This document shows positions 30,949-42,024 of a stretch of 64,000 nucleotides of DNA, one piece after another. The position numbers and the translations under genes are program-made. Origin of the DNA: Bremia lactucae (lineage: Eukaryota; Oomycota; Peronosporomycetes; Peronosporales; Peronosporaceae); contig NC_090615.1 in the NCBI RefSeq assembly GCF_004359215.1, positions 6,910,373 through 6,974,372 on the forward strand, read 5' to 3'. The notes beneath the pieces were generated by a model. The model was not told the origin of the DNA. It worked only from the letters and a program-made list of their open reading frames with translations, and did not search any database. The first letter of the stretch is position 1. Every line of letters starts with the position of its first letter.

Positions 30949-33608
30949 TATGGCTAAGGCAAACACTATTCTCAATAAAGACAATTATTTCGTTTGGGAG
31001 TTCAACACTCGAATGAAGCTTCCAAAAAAGGTTTGCTGGATCTCCTTGACACGACGAAAGCTCCGGGTAAAGGCGACATACACGCGGCAGCCTGGAAAGT
31101 CAACGACATGAAGGCTCAAATGTGTGCACTATGGTCAGTCCAAGCCCCCAATCCTTGGTTCGGAACGCACAGGCAACTGCTAAGGCATGGGAGATTCCAA
31201 AGAGCTTCTTTATTCTTCGTAGCATTCATGATCGAGACCAGATGCGTCGACAGCTGGATGAATTTAAGATGCAAAAGTGTGAAAGTGTGATAAAACACTT
31301 TCTGAAGTTCGAAGAACTTTGCTTGAGCACGAAGGCATTGTTCGTAAGGTCAAGAGTCGTTTTGCATTGAAAGCTACTAGAAGTGTTAAGGGCAAAGTTT
31401 TCGGTCAAAGGAAACAAGAAACAAATTTACCGGGACATGTTTCGTATGTAAAATAGGTCACAAGAAACAAGATTTGTTGGAAGAATCCTGACAGGAAAGA
31501 TAATGGAGAACAAGCATGTACCGTGAGTGACCAAGAGACTGAAGGGGGGCTACTTGACAGTGATGCAAGTAGTCACATGTGCCCATTTAAGGGTGAGTTG
31601 GTGGGAATTCTATCACTCAACAGGCCGGTTGAAATTTCGGTTGCGAATGTAGAAATAGTTAGGCTGCTGGTGTTGGGACGATACGAGTCTTATTAAATAA
31701 CCAGAAGCCAATCCGTGTCGAAGACGTGCTCTACGTTCCTACATTAATCGTAGATTTCTGACGATCCCTGCATTGTCTGCTTAAGGTTTATACATAACCT
31801 TTCAAAATGCTACATGCGAGATCAGGAACGAACATGAAGTGGTGACTCCAGTAACCCAGAAGGTTAATTAATTGTTCTCGAATGCAAACAAATTGAGTCT
31901 GCAAACATGAATGAATTGGTTCGCGGTGGTGTCAAACCTGCCATCTAAGTTTATGGCATGCTCGATTAGGACATCTGCCAATGAAGGCGTTGAAAACCCT
32001 CGAGAATTGTGTTGAATGATTTAAGATGGAAGATAAGTCTGCCATTTTTGACGACAAAGATGACATATGAGAAGGTTGTGTGACTGGCAAGTCGTCAGTA
32101 AAGCCATTCCTAGGTCAAGTTACGGTAAGGTGAAGACGACTTCACTACTCCAAGATGCGGAGTCAAGCGATCAAGACTGAGCTACATGCATTAAAAACAA
32201 AAGAAAACATGGAGTGCGATGAAGAAATTAAGGTGATAGGAACCAAGTGGGTGTTCGCTATTAAGCGGAAGAAAATTACAAAAATTGCTCGATTTAAAGC
32301 TCGTCTTGTTGCATTGGGTTATAGACAAATTTATGGTGTGGATTATTACGACACGTATTCTCCTGTCGCAAACATGAATTCGATTCGTGTCTTTCTGTCA
32401 GTTTTTTGTCATTTCGGTATGACTATTCGCCAGTATGATGTTGACACGGCCTTCCTAAATGGAATATTGGAGGAAGATGTATACATCTCCGCGCCTCAAG
32501 GTGTTGACATGGACGCGAGTCAAGTATTGAAGCTCAATTGAAGTTTGTACGGACTAAAACAATCTGCTGCAACATGACTAATTGGAGTGTTTTCCGCAAA
32601 ATGGGCTTCGATCCACGTGTCTCGGATCCGTGCGTATTCATCCGTCACGACGGAAACCATTCATGGGCTTACGTGACTTTGTACGTCGACGATATGCTAA
32701 TTGGAGGTGATTCTGCTCGCTTAATTGACAAAGTTGCGGATAAACTTGCAGGTCATTTCAAGCTAAAGACGGTAGGCAATGTTGAATTTATTCTCGGCAT
32801 TGAAGTGACGTACGAGCAGTATATCACGAAGCTCAAGATTAACCAAAGTGCGTGATGGTCGATAATTTACCACCAAGTCGACGCGAAAGTGGTGGGCAAC
32901 CCAAGTGTTGAAGGTCAAGTCATGCTCAAGTGCGAGAACATGGACCCGAAAATGGACAATCGTCCATATCGATCTCTGTTGGTATCAATCCTGTATGCGG
33001 TAGCAGGAACAAGACCTGATATTGCGTTTGCAGTGGGTCGATTGATTCGACATTTGGAGAAACCAAGTGAAGAGCACTGGAATGCAGCGGTTCGGGAGCT
33101 ACGCTATCTGAAGTCGACTGCAACGAAAGAAATTTGCTATCGTAGCAAGTCTGGTGAGCTAAAGCTGAGTGCATTTAGTGATGCAGATTAGGGAAGTGAC
33201 AAGGATAATCGACATCTGGAGTCATGGTGGTGGTCAATGACTCTCCAGTCAATTTCAAGTCGAAGCTTCAGAACAATGTATCCTTAAGTACTCCGAAAGC
33301 TGAATACGTGGCGCTTTCGTTGTGCGTCCAAGAAGTTTGTGGGAAAGAGGTATTGATGGAAATGAAGGTCAAGGTCGACGATCCAGTCATTGTGTATGAA
33401 GATAATCAGAGAGCGATTGTATCAAGCAAAGCACATTGATATTCGTTATCATTTTGTTCGCGACCAATTCAAGGCCAAGGTAATTTATTTGGAGTATATT
33501 GATACTCGACTTCAACTCGCCGATTTTCTGACCAAGGCAATTTCGACTAAGAAGTTTCAATTTTTTTTTGGCGAAGACAAACGTCAGAGACTTCTAGTCG
33601 AGGAGTAG
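30949..33608 (+). pseudogene. Copia-5 gag-pol (broken, internally deleted)
   Basis: Copia polyprotein. Gag start MAKANTILNKDNYFVWEFN (30952), zinc-knuckle region near 31440, protease GLLDSDASSHMCPF (31545-31595, Gly of DSG replaced by Asp), GAG-pre-integrase remnants (31930-32130). Most of integrase is missing: the frame jumps at about 32150 to the RT start. RT: GTKWVFAIKRKKITKIARF (32240), YDTYSPVANMNSIRVF, YDVDTAFLNGILEEDVYI, then YVTLYVDDMLIGG (32670-32710). RNase H: SLSTPKAEYVALSL (33280), DIRYHFVRDQ and LQLADFLTKAIS (33440-33545). Several stops (for example 32539, 32853, 33189) and frameshifts. Clearly dead. Confidence 0.85.
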
Positions 33609-34163
33609 TGTTGACGATGGAAACATAGTGGACGCTAAAATATCGTTGCTTTGTTTTATTATCATCGCTGTCCAAGAAACTACAGATTGTGTGTAATGGG
33701 GCACTGCTGACTTGTACTGCTTCAGTACAAGTCCACTCCACACTGCCTCAGTGCAAGTGGTGCCTCACGCCAATTCACGTACACTAGTATGTGCAGAGGA
33801 AGACTCTCTTAAAAAAACTCTTGCTGTAAAGAGGGTAACAAATAATTGTATTTTATATAATTTTATTCTTCTATTTCTATCTCTTTAATACTAACTTTAT
33901 TATAAACTATTACAAAACATGTATTAAGTCTTGTCTGTCTCTCTCTTTGCGCGCGTCCAGCGCTGACTGGACCGCGGAGAAAGTAGATATAATGGCCTAT
34001 ACCTATTAATGGATAAGCTTTCCGAATATTACTATGGGAAGTAATATTTTCTAAATAATCTCTACCTTTTAGATAACATATTAATAAATAACCTTTAAGT
34101 GTTAATTTCATGTAACGATACAACCCGTTACATTGTGGGTTTCAAGCAGTAGCTGAGGTACTT
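33609..34163 (+). repeat. Copia-5 3' LTR, interrupted by a solo LTR-A
   Basis: Left piece 33609-33691 and right piece 34138-34163 together match the first half of the 5' LTR. The end is truncated or diverged. The preceding GAGGAGTAG is the purine tract. Confidence 0.65.
33692..34132 (-). repeat. Solo LTR-A with TTGTG target duplication
   Basis: 441 bp, TGTAATGGGG to CCGTTACA, same family as 1545-1973. It is flanked by TTGTG at 33687-33691 and TTGTG at 34133-34137. No internal element sequence adjoins, so it is the product of LTR-LTR recombination after insertion into the Copia-5 LTR. Confidence 0.9.
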
Positions 34164-34359
34164 TTATAGTATGATTGGAAGATTAGCCGACTTAATTGAG
34201 GGCATGTAGAAAACCACGAAAACGTTTCTAAATTTTACTCAGCCAAGTGAAAAATATGACATCCATCGTTATCCTTGCAGCGATCCAAAAAGGAGAAATG
34301 CTGATCTGTATTGAGTCGTTTACAAGGTGTCGATTGGTGGACAGGGTTGTGCTTGTGAC
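34164..34359 (+). repeat. Tandem repeat R, unit R1 left part
   Basis: ATTGGAAGATTAGCCGACTT to GTTGTGCTTGTGAC, nearly identical to 54797-54979. It ends exactly at the Copia-1 LTR. The missing right part begins at 54563. Confidence 0.75.
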
Positions 34360-34559
34360 TGTTGGGATATGACAACACACTGCGTAAGAATGTCTTCGTG
34401 TAGGGAAAATGGAAAAGTAAATTCGTTCTTATAAAACCCTCATATATGTAACGTACTAAAATGTAACAGCTCCACTTGCTCTTCTTCTTGTGTCATTCAC
34501 GACAGTAACCGCCACATCAGCACGACAACGAACCGTCGCCTGATGTTCCACCTTCAACA
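34360..34559 (-). repeat. Copia-1 3' LTR
   Basis: 200 bp, TGTTGGGATATGACAACA to CCACCTTCAACA on the + strand, nearly identical to the two Copia-2 LTRs. The polypurine tract follows on the right (CTCCTCCTCG, reverse complement). Confidence 0.9.
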
Positions 34560-36963
34560 CTCCTCCTCGACGAGAAGTTTCCAATATTGGTCTTGGCCAC
34601 GAGAAATCGAAACTTCTTTGTCGAAATTGTCTTGGTCAGGAAATCAGCGAGCTGTAACTTGGATTCAATATACTCCAGCTGAATTACCTTGTTTTTGACT
34701 TGATCACGGATAAAATGATAGCGTATATCACTGTGCTTCGCACGACTTTGATATCCTTCATTTTTCGCGATAGCAATCGCACTTTGATTGTCCTCGTACA
34801 CCATTACTGGACCATTAATATTGACCTTCATCTCCAGCAATAGCGATTTAGTCCACAATACTTCTTGTATACACAATGATAAAGCCACATATTCGGCTTC
34901 AGCAGTGCTTAGCGACACACTGTTTTGCATTTTTGACTTGAAAATCACGGGGGATCCGTTGACCATCACCATCACACCTGATGTTGAGCGTCGATTGTCC
35001 TTGTTACTGCCCCAATCAGCGTCACTAAATGCACTCAACTGCAGTTCGCGTGACTTGCTCCGATAGCATATTCCATCCATAGCGGTTGACTTTAAATAAC
35101 GCAGCACTCGAATAGCCGCATTCCAATGTTCTTCACTTGGTTTTTCTAAGTGTCGACTCAATTGACACACCGCGAATGCAATATCGGGTCTTGTGCCGGT
35201 TGCCACGTAGAGAAGTGAACCCACCAATGAACGATACGGACGATTTTTCATTTTTGGGTCCATCACTTCACACTTTATCATGTTCTGGCCTTCCACACCC
35301 GGATTATACACCGGCCTAGCATTATCTTGATTGAATTTTTCAACCATTCTTGCTATACACGCGCTTTGACTGATCTTGAGTCGTTTCTCCTCCATCTTGT
35401 AGTCAACTTCGATGCCCAGAACAAATCGCACTTTACCCAGTCTCTTGAGCTGAAATTTAGTAGACAATTCATCAGCAACTCGCTTAATTGAGTCGTACGA
35501 AAGGCCACCAATGAGCATGTCATCGACATATAACGTCACGTAAGTCCATGAAAAATTGTCAAATCGACGAACAAATACACACGGATCCGAAACGCACGCC
35601 ACAAACCCCATGCTCTTGAAAACGCCTGAAATAGTCTTAAACCATGTTGCAGCAGCTTGTTTCAGTCCATACAGGCTTCGATTTAGCTTCAGCACTTGAC
35701 TCGATTTCATTTTAACGCCCTCGGGTGTATTAATAAACACCTCTTCTTTGAGAACACCATTGATAAATGCTGTATCGACATCATATTGGAATATAGCCAT
35801 CCCATAATGGCAACATACCGCGAAAAACACACGAATTGAATTCATGTTCGCGACCGGAGAATACGTGTCGTAGTAATCAATTCCATAGGTCTGACGATAA
35901 CCTAATGCCACAAGCCGAGCCTTATATCGCTCAATATCACCATTTTCATTTCGCTTGATAGCGAACACCCACTTAGTTCCAATTACCTTCTTGTTTAACG
36001 AATTGTCCACGGGACTCCACGTCTTTTTGCTATCTAGTGCCTTCAGTTCGGCTTCTATCGCTTCTTTCCACATCATACTTTGTGGAGACTTCACAGCATC
36101 TTGGTACGTTGATGGGGTTTCAAATGCCGCATTAGCTTGATCATATTCAATGCGATATCGTTTTGAGACACGTTCTACAGGTTCATCTCCTCGTGACGAA
36201 ACAATAGCATCTGACATCCCGACCGGAACCAAAGCTTGTGAGTCTGTACTTGGAGGAGATATTGCGAGAGAGTTATTGTGTCCACTAACACGAGATGAAT
36301 GTGTCTCTAGACTGTCATCGAGATTAGTCCATCCCTCCCTGGGCACAATGGCCTGAATATCATCCTCAATTAAATCAGCTGGCTCCATGTACACGTCATC
36401 GATATCAAAAGCAATATCATCTCCATGTCCATTCTCTAGACGTGTACCCAACGACATTAATTCTTGAGGAGGCGAGACTATTTGATCACCGTTAGTCTGA
36501 TCAACCTCCATAGGTTCAATTTCATCGTGATTCGAAGAAATTGGTGATTGAACCCTGATATCATCGTCTCCTTCGCCATTTCTTTTTGCGTGCTGACGAG
36601 TTGATACTGGTGCGTCATCAACAACTTGTACATACTTCGTCCGTGGCTGTTCTTGAAATGTCACTGAACTTGTGACTTCAAGTTTTTCTGAATTATAATT
36701 CCAGACACGATAACCCTTCACTTCTTGTGAATAACCAAGAAACATGCACCCAAATGCCTTCTTATCCAATTTAGCACGTTTTGCTTTGTCAATGTATGCG
36801 TAACCTTGAGCACCAAAAACGCGCATGTGTGATATGTCTGGCTTCAAGCCAAAACACATCTCAATTGGAGTCTTCGTCGGGGATGAAGCGCACGTGACCC
36901 GGTTGGTCACATATACAGCTGTATTTATAGCTTCAGCCCACCACTTCTTTTCCACTTGCATGT
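34517..36963 (-). CDS. Copia-1 polyprotein, C-terminal two thirds (integrase end, RT, RNase H)
   Basis: Uninterrupted frame of at least 814 codons entering from the gap at 36964. Order: integrase C-terminus (MQVEKKWWAEAINTAVYVTN), the Copia-type post-integrase segment (CFGLKPDISHMRVFGAQGYA), an acidic hinge, then RT (GTKWVFAIKRNENGDIERYK; YDTYSPVANMNSIRVF; SLYGLKQAAATWF; WTYVTLYVDDMLIGG). Next is the TRPDIAFAV connection and RNase H (SLSTAEAEYVALSL, VYEDNQSAIAIAKNEGY, LADFLTKTISTKK). The stop lies 43 bp inside the 3' LTR. It is almost identical to Copia-2 and has no visible lesion in this part. Whether the upstream gag-protease-integrase half is intact is hidden by the gap. Confidence 0.93.
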
Positions 36964-37063
36964 NNNNNNNNNNNNNNNNNNNNNNNNNNNNNNNNNNNNN
37001 NNNNNNNNNNNNNNNNNNNNNNNNNNNNNNNNNNNNNNNNNNNNNNNNNNNNNNNNNNNNNNN
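36964..37063. other. Assembly gap (100 N)
   Basis: Falls inside Copia-1 and ends in an LTR-B. At least the 5' third of Copia-1 and its 5' LTR are missing, so the true size is certainly larger than shown if Copia-1 is full length. Confidence 0.95.
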
Positions 37064-37292
37064 ACGCCTAGTCCCGTCTTGTAACGATTGGCGGGGTTTA
37101 TTTAGCTTAAAACCAACTGATATATAGAACTAATGTCTTGTTGCGCCAATATTGGCAAATTTAGTAACATTAAAATTATTATGTCAAAGTTGAAGAAAGA
37201 TAATAGTTTTGTACTTCGTATTAATTTCCTCTCATAGCAAATATTAATCCTCTTATAGGAAAATAAGATATGTAACGGGACATACCGTTACA
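37064..37292 (-). repeat. LTR-B (partial), 3' LTR of a minus-strand amb-Gypsy
   Basis: Ends GATATGTAACGGGACATACCGTTACA on the + strand, matching the start of the LTR at 11023 reversed, and contains GATTGGCGGGGTTTA. The outer part is lost in the gap. Bases 37293-37310 (reverse complement CTTTAAGGAGGACGGTGA) are the polypurine tract. Confidence 0.75.
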
Positions 37293-37379
37293 TCACCGTC
37301 CTCCTTAAAGAACAGTCACTTTAGGGACTGTTTTAAAGTGACGGAGAGCACTAGTATGTCTATCTGTAAATTAGCACTT

Positions 37380-38953
37380 GTTGGTTTCATTTCAACCCCA
37401 ACTTTTGATTGCGCATGTTTTTTTTTCAAAATCCGTGCGTGTAGTCTGTGAAGCCGCAAAGGTAGTAGCTGCACAACTCAGTGCAGCTGCTAGTGATGCC
37501 AACGTTCCAGTAGACACTAATGCGTCTAAAAAAGGTAATGCGTCGCCTCCACTCCCATTATACGTGACTGGGCCGAGTCGACGTCGTCGCCTGACTCGGC
37601 CGGAACTGGTAAGGCCTCCAGATCAGCCGAGGCCACGTCCATTAAGCCTACGGGTTCTAACGTGACAACCAAAGAGGTGATTACAAAGTTGTTTGACACC
37701 CGCTTTTAGTGCGGAGTTATCTTCTGATGACTTCGTGGGCGATATTGAATCTGGTGATGTCAGTATGTATCAATAGGAGAGAAGTGGTCGTTAAGATCGC
37801 TTTGGTAAGCTAACAACTGGTGTTGCTTGCATGCATCACCAGGGACATAGTGATTTTACGAATCACTCCGAGAATAATGTTAGCGCTAACGTTAACATCA
37901 GCCAAAGGGGGAGGGACCGCAATGTTATGCAGTTTGCTCCCGAAAGAAGCCTTGTTTGCCCTCTAAGAGCAACTTCACTCGTTGGTCAGGTGTACCCAAC
38001 AATCGATATTAATTCCATTATGCGACTCATCCAGGCTTCACAAGCCTGGTGAGGATGAAACGGAATTCTTCATCGATGCTTTTTCCGGTATCGATGGTAC
38101 TCATGTAAGCGGGCAAAGGTCGTCACTCCTTTGTTCCAAGCTTAAGAAGCAATTTTACAGAATGTGGACAGCATAAGCCGCGAGGCCTGTCTTGACAAAC
38201 TGAATTCTTTCCGTGACCGGTTCGAAAAACGGACCGTAGTCGGTGCACGCTACCAGTTTGTCTAGAGAGACAGGGTGGTTCATGCTCGTTTTAATCAAGG
38301 GTGCAAGTCATGCCATTTGGAGACATACTCCCTTAAAGACCGTCGTTGGAGGAAGCTCTCTTGTACCACCGGGGAAGCTGTCTACATATTGTATCTTGTT
38401 ATTTGTATGCTAAATTGCTTTAAGAACTTTGTTCTTAATATTTGTCTCTTGTAAGATGCGCGAAAAGATTGAGAACCTACAATCCATTTACCAGCGCGGC
38501 AAGCGCTCGTTCTCTGATGGGCCCTCTGTCGAGGAGAATGGGTCTCGTCGTACTGTCGTACGAAACCCACAATGTCCATCATCAGTCGCGAGAGTGAATA
38601 ATCGCCTTAACAAACAAGATAACTCGTTCTAACCCCTTTCACCTCATGGTGGTTTCAGAAGCGTTCAACAAGGAAACGCATTTCACCACTTGAATCCGTG
38701 AATGGATGTGGAGGAAATGAGAAAAGTAGCTCCGACTCGTTCTCCGAAACCGAGTCAACACCGTGACTTGAATCACTTCCTCCGTTTTTTACGGGAGGAC
38801 GTTGATGACGAACGATCCCGTCGTCGAGAGTTAGCGATTACGGTCGATGAGTTTTCGCGTGACCAGTTTAAAAATGTGCGCAAGTTGTGTTTGATCCTGG
38901 CGAGCAAATGGACGCTTCAGACCCTTCAAAACGAGCTGAAGACAGCTCGTTAA
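37380..38953 (+). pseudogene. amb-Gypsy antisense ORF, central copy
   Basis: The best readable copy of the frame opposite to pol. KSVRVVCEAAKVVAAQ and an Ala-rich run with ASKKGN (37430-37540); FFIDAFSGIDGTHVSG (38065-38110); KRAKVVTPLFQA and REACLDKLNSFRDRFEKRT (38112-38235). Then GARYQFV, a Cys pair NQGCKSCHLETYSLKDRRW (38300-38355), and MREKIENLQSIYQRGKRSF from 38456. It continues with PHGGFRSVQQGNAFHH (38640), HRDLNHFLRFLREDVDDERS (38760-38820), and ends NELKTAR at 38953. Stops remain, for example at 38279 and 38632. It starts about 90 bp from the LTR, reads away from it, and its last 550 bp lie opposite the chromodomain region. Function unknown. Confidence 0.65.
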
Positions 38954-40480
38954 AAGATTTATCCTTGAGGATGAATGGAATGTATAATTAGACTTTGTTT
39001 CAAGACTATCATACTTAGTCTCGAAATCATGAGGCTTTGGCTCGTAGCCATCTGGCTTTGGCGGATGCCTTAGACCGTGCCGGTTTAATTCGAAAATGGA
39101 ACACACATCGTACGGGCGAAGACACCCGACACAAAACGTAGGATGCGTTTGAATCTTTCGAGGTAGCGCGATCGTGTACGCCTTGCACGACACGAAGCGT
39201 GTTGCCAGAAACGCTTGTGTAATAAAGTAAACGGTCGCGTTTTGTGTATCGATCTGTTAAGGATCGATACGGTTTCGATAATCATTTTAAGAATTGTTGT
39301 GATGGATTTATAAGATCATTTATCAGCCTTTTTATGAGCCGTATCTTCTTGGTAGGCTCTTCTAACGTCGACAGTCAACGTTGTTTACGGAAATCTAGTC
39401 GTTGCAACAGTAAGCTTATCCATCACTGTTATCTTGCGCCAGCCGGCTCAAAATCAAGCCGGCGTGGAAAGACATCCGATACGACTTTAGGTCTTCCCAG
39501 CTAATATCCCATCGAAAAGGTATACTCTCCGCCAAGGCAGTCAGAAATCTTGCCCGTTCTATGCGTGAAGTAAAGACTGGTTAAGGCCAGACGCATGGTC
39601 CTTTACGATTAAAGGTCTATCTCGTGTGAGATAGACCCTAAACTTAGCCATTAATATTCCATGGCAAGGATTTATTTGTCATGAACTGGATAATTGTGGT
39701 CAGCTGGTTAAAGCTGACGCGATTGATAGCAGACGACGCGCTCTGCGCCGTCTGTGAAACCGCTGGCGTCACAGACCACATCAATTGGTCTGTCTTGGTC
39801 CGCATTGGTTATCACATCAAGCTTTGCTTGATAACCTCAAAAGAACGCATACAATCGCGTTTCATGATCACTTTACATTTTTCTTCAACAAAAAAGAAAG
39901 ATGTACTGTCATTTCGGCATACTTGCGGGAGTGCTAATGTAAGTAGGCCACTATACCGAGGAATTTCGAAGTCCCTCTAAATCGACTGGCACAGGTCAGT
40001 CTGTGAACGCCAGGATCTCTTCCGGATCAGGGCGTACACCAATGTAACTTACGATGTAACCAAGAACTGCTTTTTGCTTGCAGCGAATATATATTTCTTT
40101 AGATCTGCATGCAACTTATGCTTACGCATAAGTGTAAAAACCTTTTGGACGTCGGTACGATGTTAGCCGACGTCTAATTTTCCGTTTATTGCTATGCTAT
40201 CAACGAAGACGTCAACTAAAATAACTCGGTGCGAAACCCGCACCAATTTCAACAGATTGATCACATATATTTAAATGTCGCAAGGGTATTACTAAGCCGT
40301 GTGTTATAAATAGCCGTTCCGCTTGGGGTACCCTTATGCTGTGAAATGCAGATATACATATCCTTTCCTTTATGTGCAAATATGTATTTTCATAGTTACG
40401 ACATCTCCTTCGACAATCTCCCTTTATGTATTTCCACGCGAAAACCCTACCATATGAAGAAGACGTATCCAATTATCGAG
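38390..40480 (-). pseudogene. amb-Gypsy pol, central copy (RT, RNase H, chromodomain; integrase deleted)
   Basis: Read leftwards: RT pieces with FAPSYFS (about 40215) and thumb-side sequence (40050-40150). RNase H region at 39500-39900 is antisense to the lysine-rich region near 39890. Then IALPRKIQTHPTFCVGCLRPY (39193-39110) and, after a highly degraded segment, chromodomain-end residues FVRQYDETHS, RQRAHQRTSAC (38565-38480). The integrase core that should lie between RNase H and the C-terminus is absent: the sequence passes from RNase H-adjacent bases (39240) to C-terminal bases (39190). An internal deletion, many stops. Confidence 0.75.
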
Positions 40481-40489
40481 CGTTGTGTA

Positions 40490-41660
40490 TCCAAACCGCC
40501 AGTCTAATTGGCATCAGCAGAACCAATGAGCTCTCCCTTGCTCGCGCCGTCGAATACGATCTCAATGTCTAGAGCTGTCGTCAAATATTTGAGAATTCTC
40601 TTGGCTGCAATCCAGTGTAGCTTCTCGTTGTGTCCGCAGATTTGGCCACCTCACTAACAGCATGCGCAATGACCGGGGATGCACTTTGCTTCATACATGA
40701 GCGCTTTCACAGCTAGCGATACGGAAACTTACTTTCAATCGCATCCTTGTTCGTTGGTTTCAAAGCTTCGAATTTCTGTCTGCTGGGGTGTGTTCTTCCT
40801 TGCAGTACTCGATGTCAAACTTCTGACAGTCGTTTAATGTATGCACACTGGCTCATCGTGATCACCTTGCGGCTTCTGTCTCGATGGATCTCGATTATTA
40901 AACAGTACTTGAGCTCCCCGAGTTCCTTGATGCTAATATTTTTTCAGGGAGCACTTGATCGTTTCGAAATGCTCTGCGGTTTTGCTGGAATTCATCCTGT
41001 CGTCTACATTTGACAACAATGCTGTATTGTGCCGTTGACTTTCGGAAGTACACGCATGGGTCTGCCGTAGAGCGCGTAAAGCCTTGGTCCTCCAGGTGCT
41101 GATTCATCCTGTTGTTCCATTGACGTGCACCTTTCTCGGTTCCATACAATGCTTTCAAGAAGAAATTACTGAGCTGGTTTGTCCGAGATTCCGAAGCCGT
41201 TCGGCTGATTCATGTAAAGCTTTCTTCGACTTCATCGTTTAGAAATGCTATATCCACATCAACATTCTCTGCTTCGAGATCCTCAGTTGTGTTAATCACT
41301 TGTGCAGTATTTATAGAATTTTTCAAGTCACTGGAGCAAACGTGTCTACGTAATCAATGCCGGGTCGCTGTATAAATTCCTTGGCTACGAGCCCAGCCTT
41401 GAACTTGATTATGGATACATTTGGGTTGCATTTAATTTGAAATACCCACTGCACCCGATAGCTTTTTTTTCTTGCGGCGTATCCACGAGCTCTTTGTCCT
41501 GTTCAACTCCAGAGATTTCATTCTGCTCTTCATCGCTTCAAGCCACTGATTTTTGGATTTGCCAGCCATCAACTAACGGTATGACGTCGCTTGCTCACCG
41601 TCATTGTCCCCATCATTGAGACAATATAGCGCGCCGTAGTCGACCTCATAGTCGCCCAAG
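40490..41660 (-). pseudogene. Copia-4 RT-RNase H relic
   Basis: A different Copia family, read leftwards. About 41570: an SKNQWLEAMKSRMKSL-like RT lead-in; 41400-41450: KWVFQ-like segment in damaged form. MKALYGTEKGARQWNNRMNQ (41158-41100) and HLEDQGFTRSTADPCVYFR (41098-41042) mark the RT thumb. RNase H-side residues follow to 40500. The YVDD catalytic box is shifted out of frame at about 40995. Both ends are truncated, with no LTR found. Confidence 0.75.
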
Positions 41661-42024
41661 GATTCTAAAAAATAATGGAATATAGTGGAAATATCGATTA
41701 AGAAAGCTATTCAGGATGGTACTCGGTGCGTGACTAAAAAAAATTAAAAGTGAACACTATAATGATTGTGAAATCGATTTTCAAATTTCACCGTTTGTAA
41801 AAGATTTGATGATCGTAATTGAAAAACCAAAGCACGTCGGCATAAATGCCACAAAACGAAAGGCCTAGCCGATATGCAGAGAAACATAATGATTGTGTGT
41901 CTGGAGCATCTTATCGCGTCACGGGCTTTTCGTTTGATGGCTCATCTTGTATCGTGAGTTATCCAATTGATGAACAAACGCGAATAGATAATTATCGGGA
42001 TCGCACCATTTTCGTCATCTAGAT
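41661..42024. other. AT-rich spacer
   Basis: No coding or repeat feature recognised. It may include part of a Gypsy LTR ending just before the primer-like site at 42025. Confidence 0.4.
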
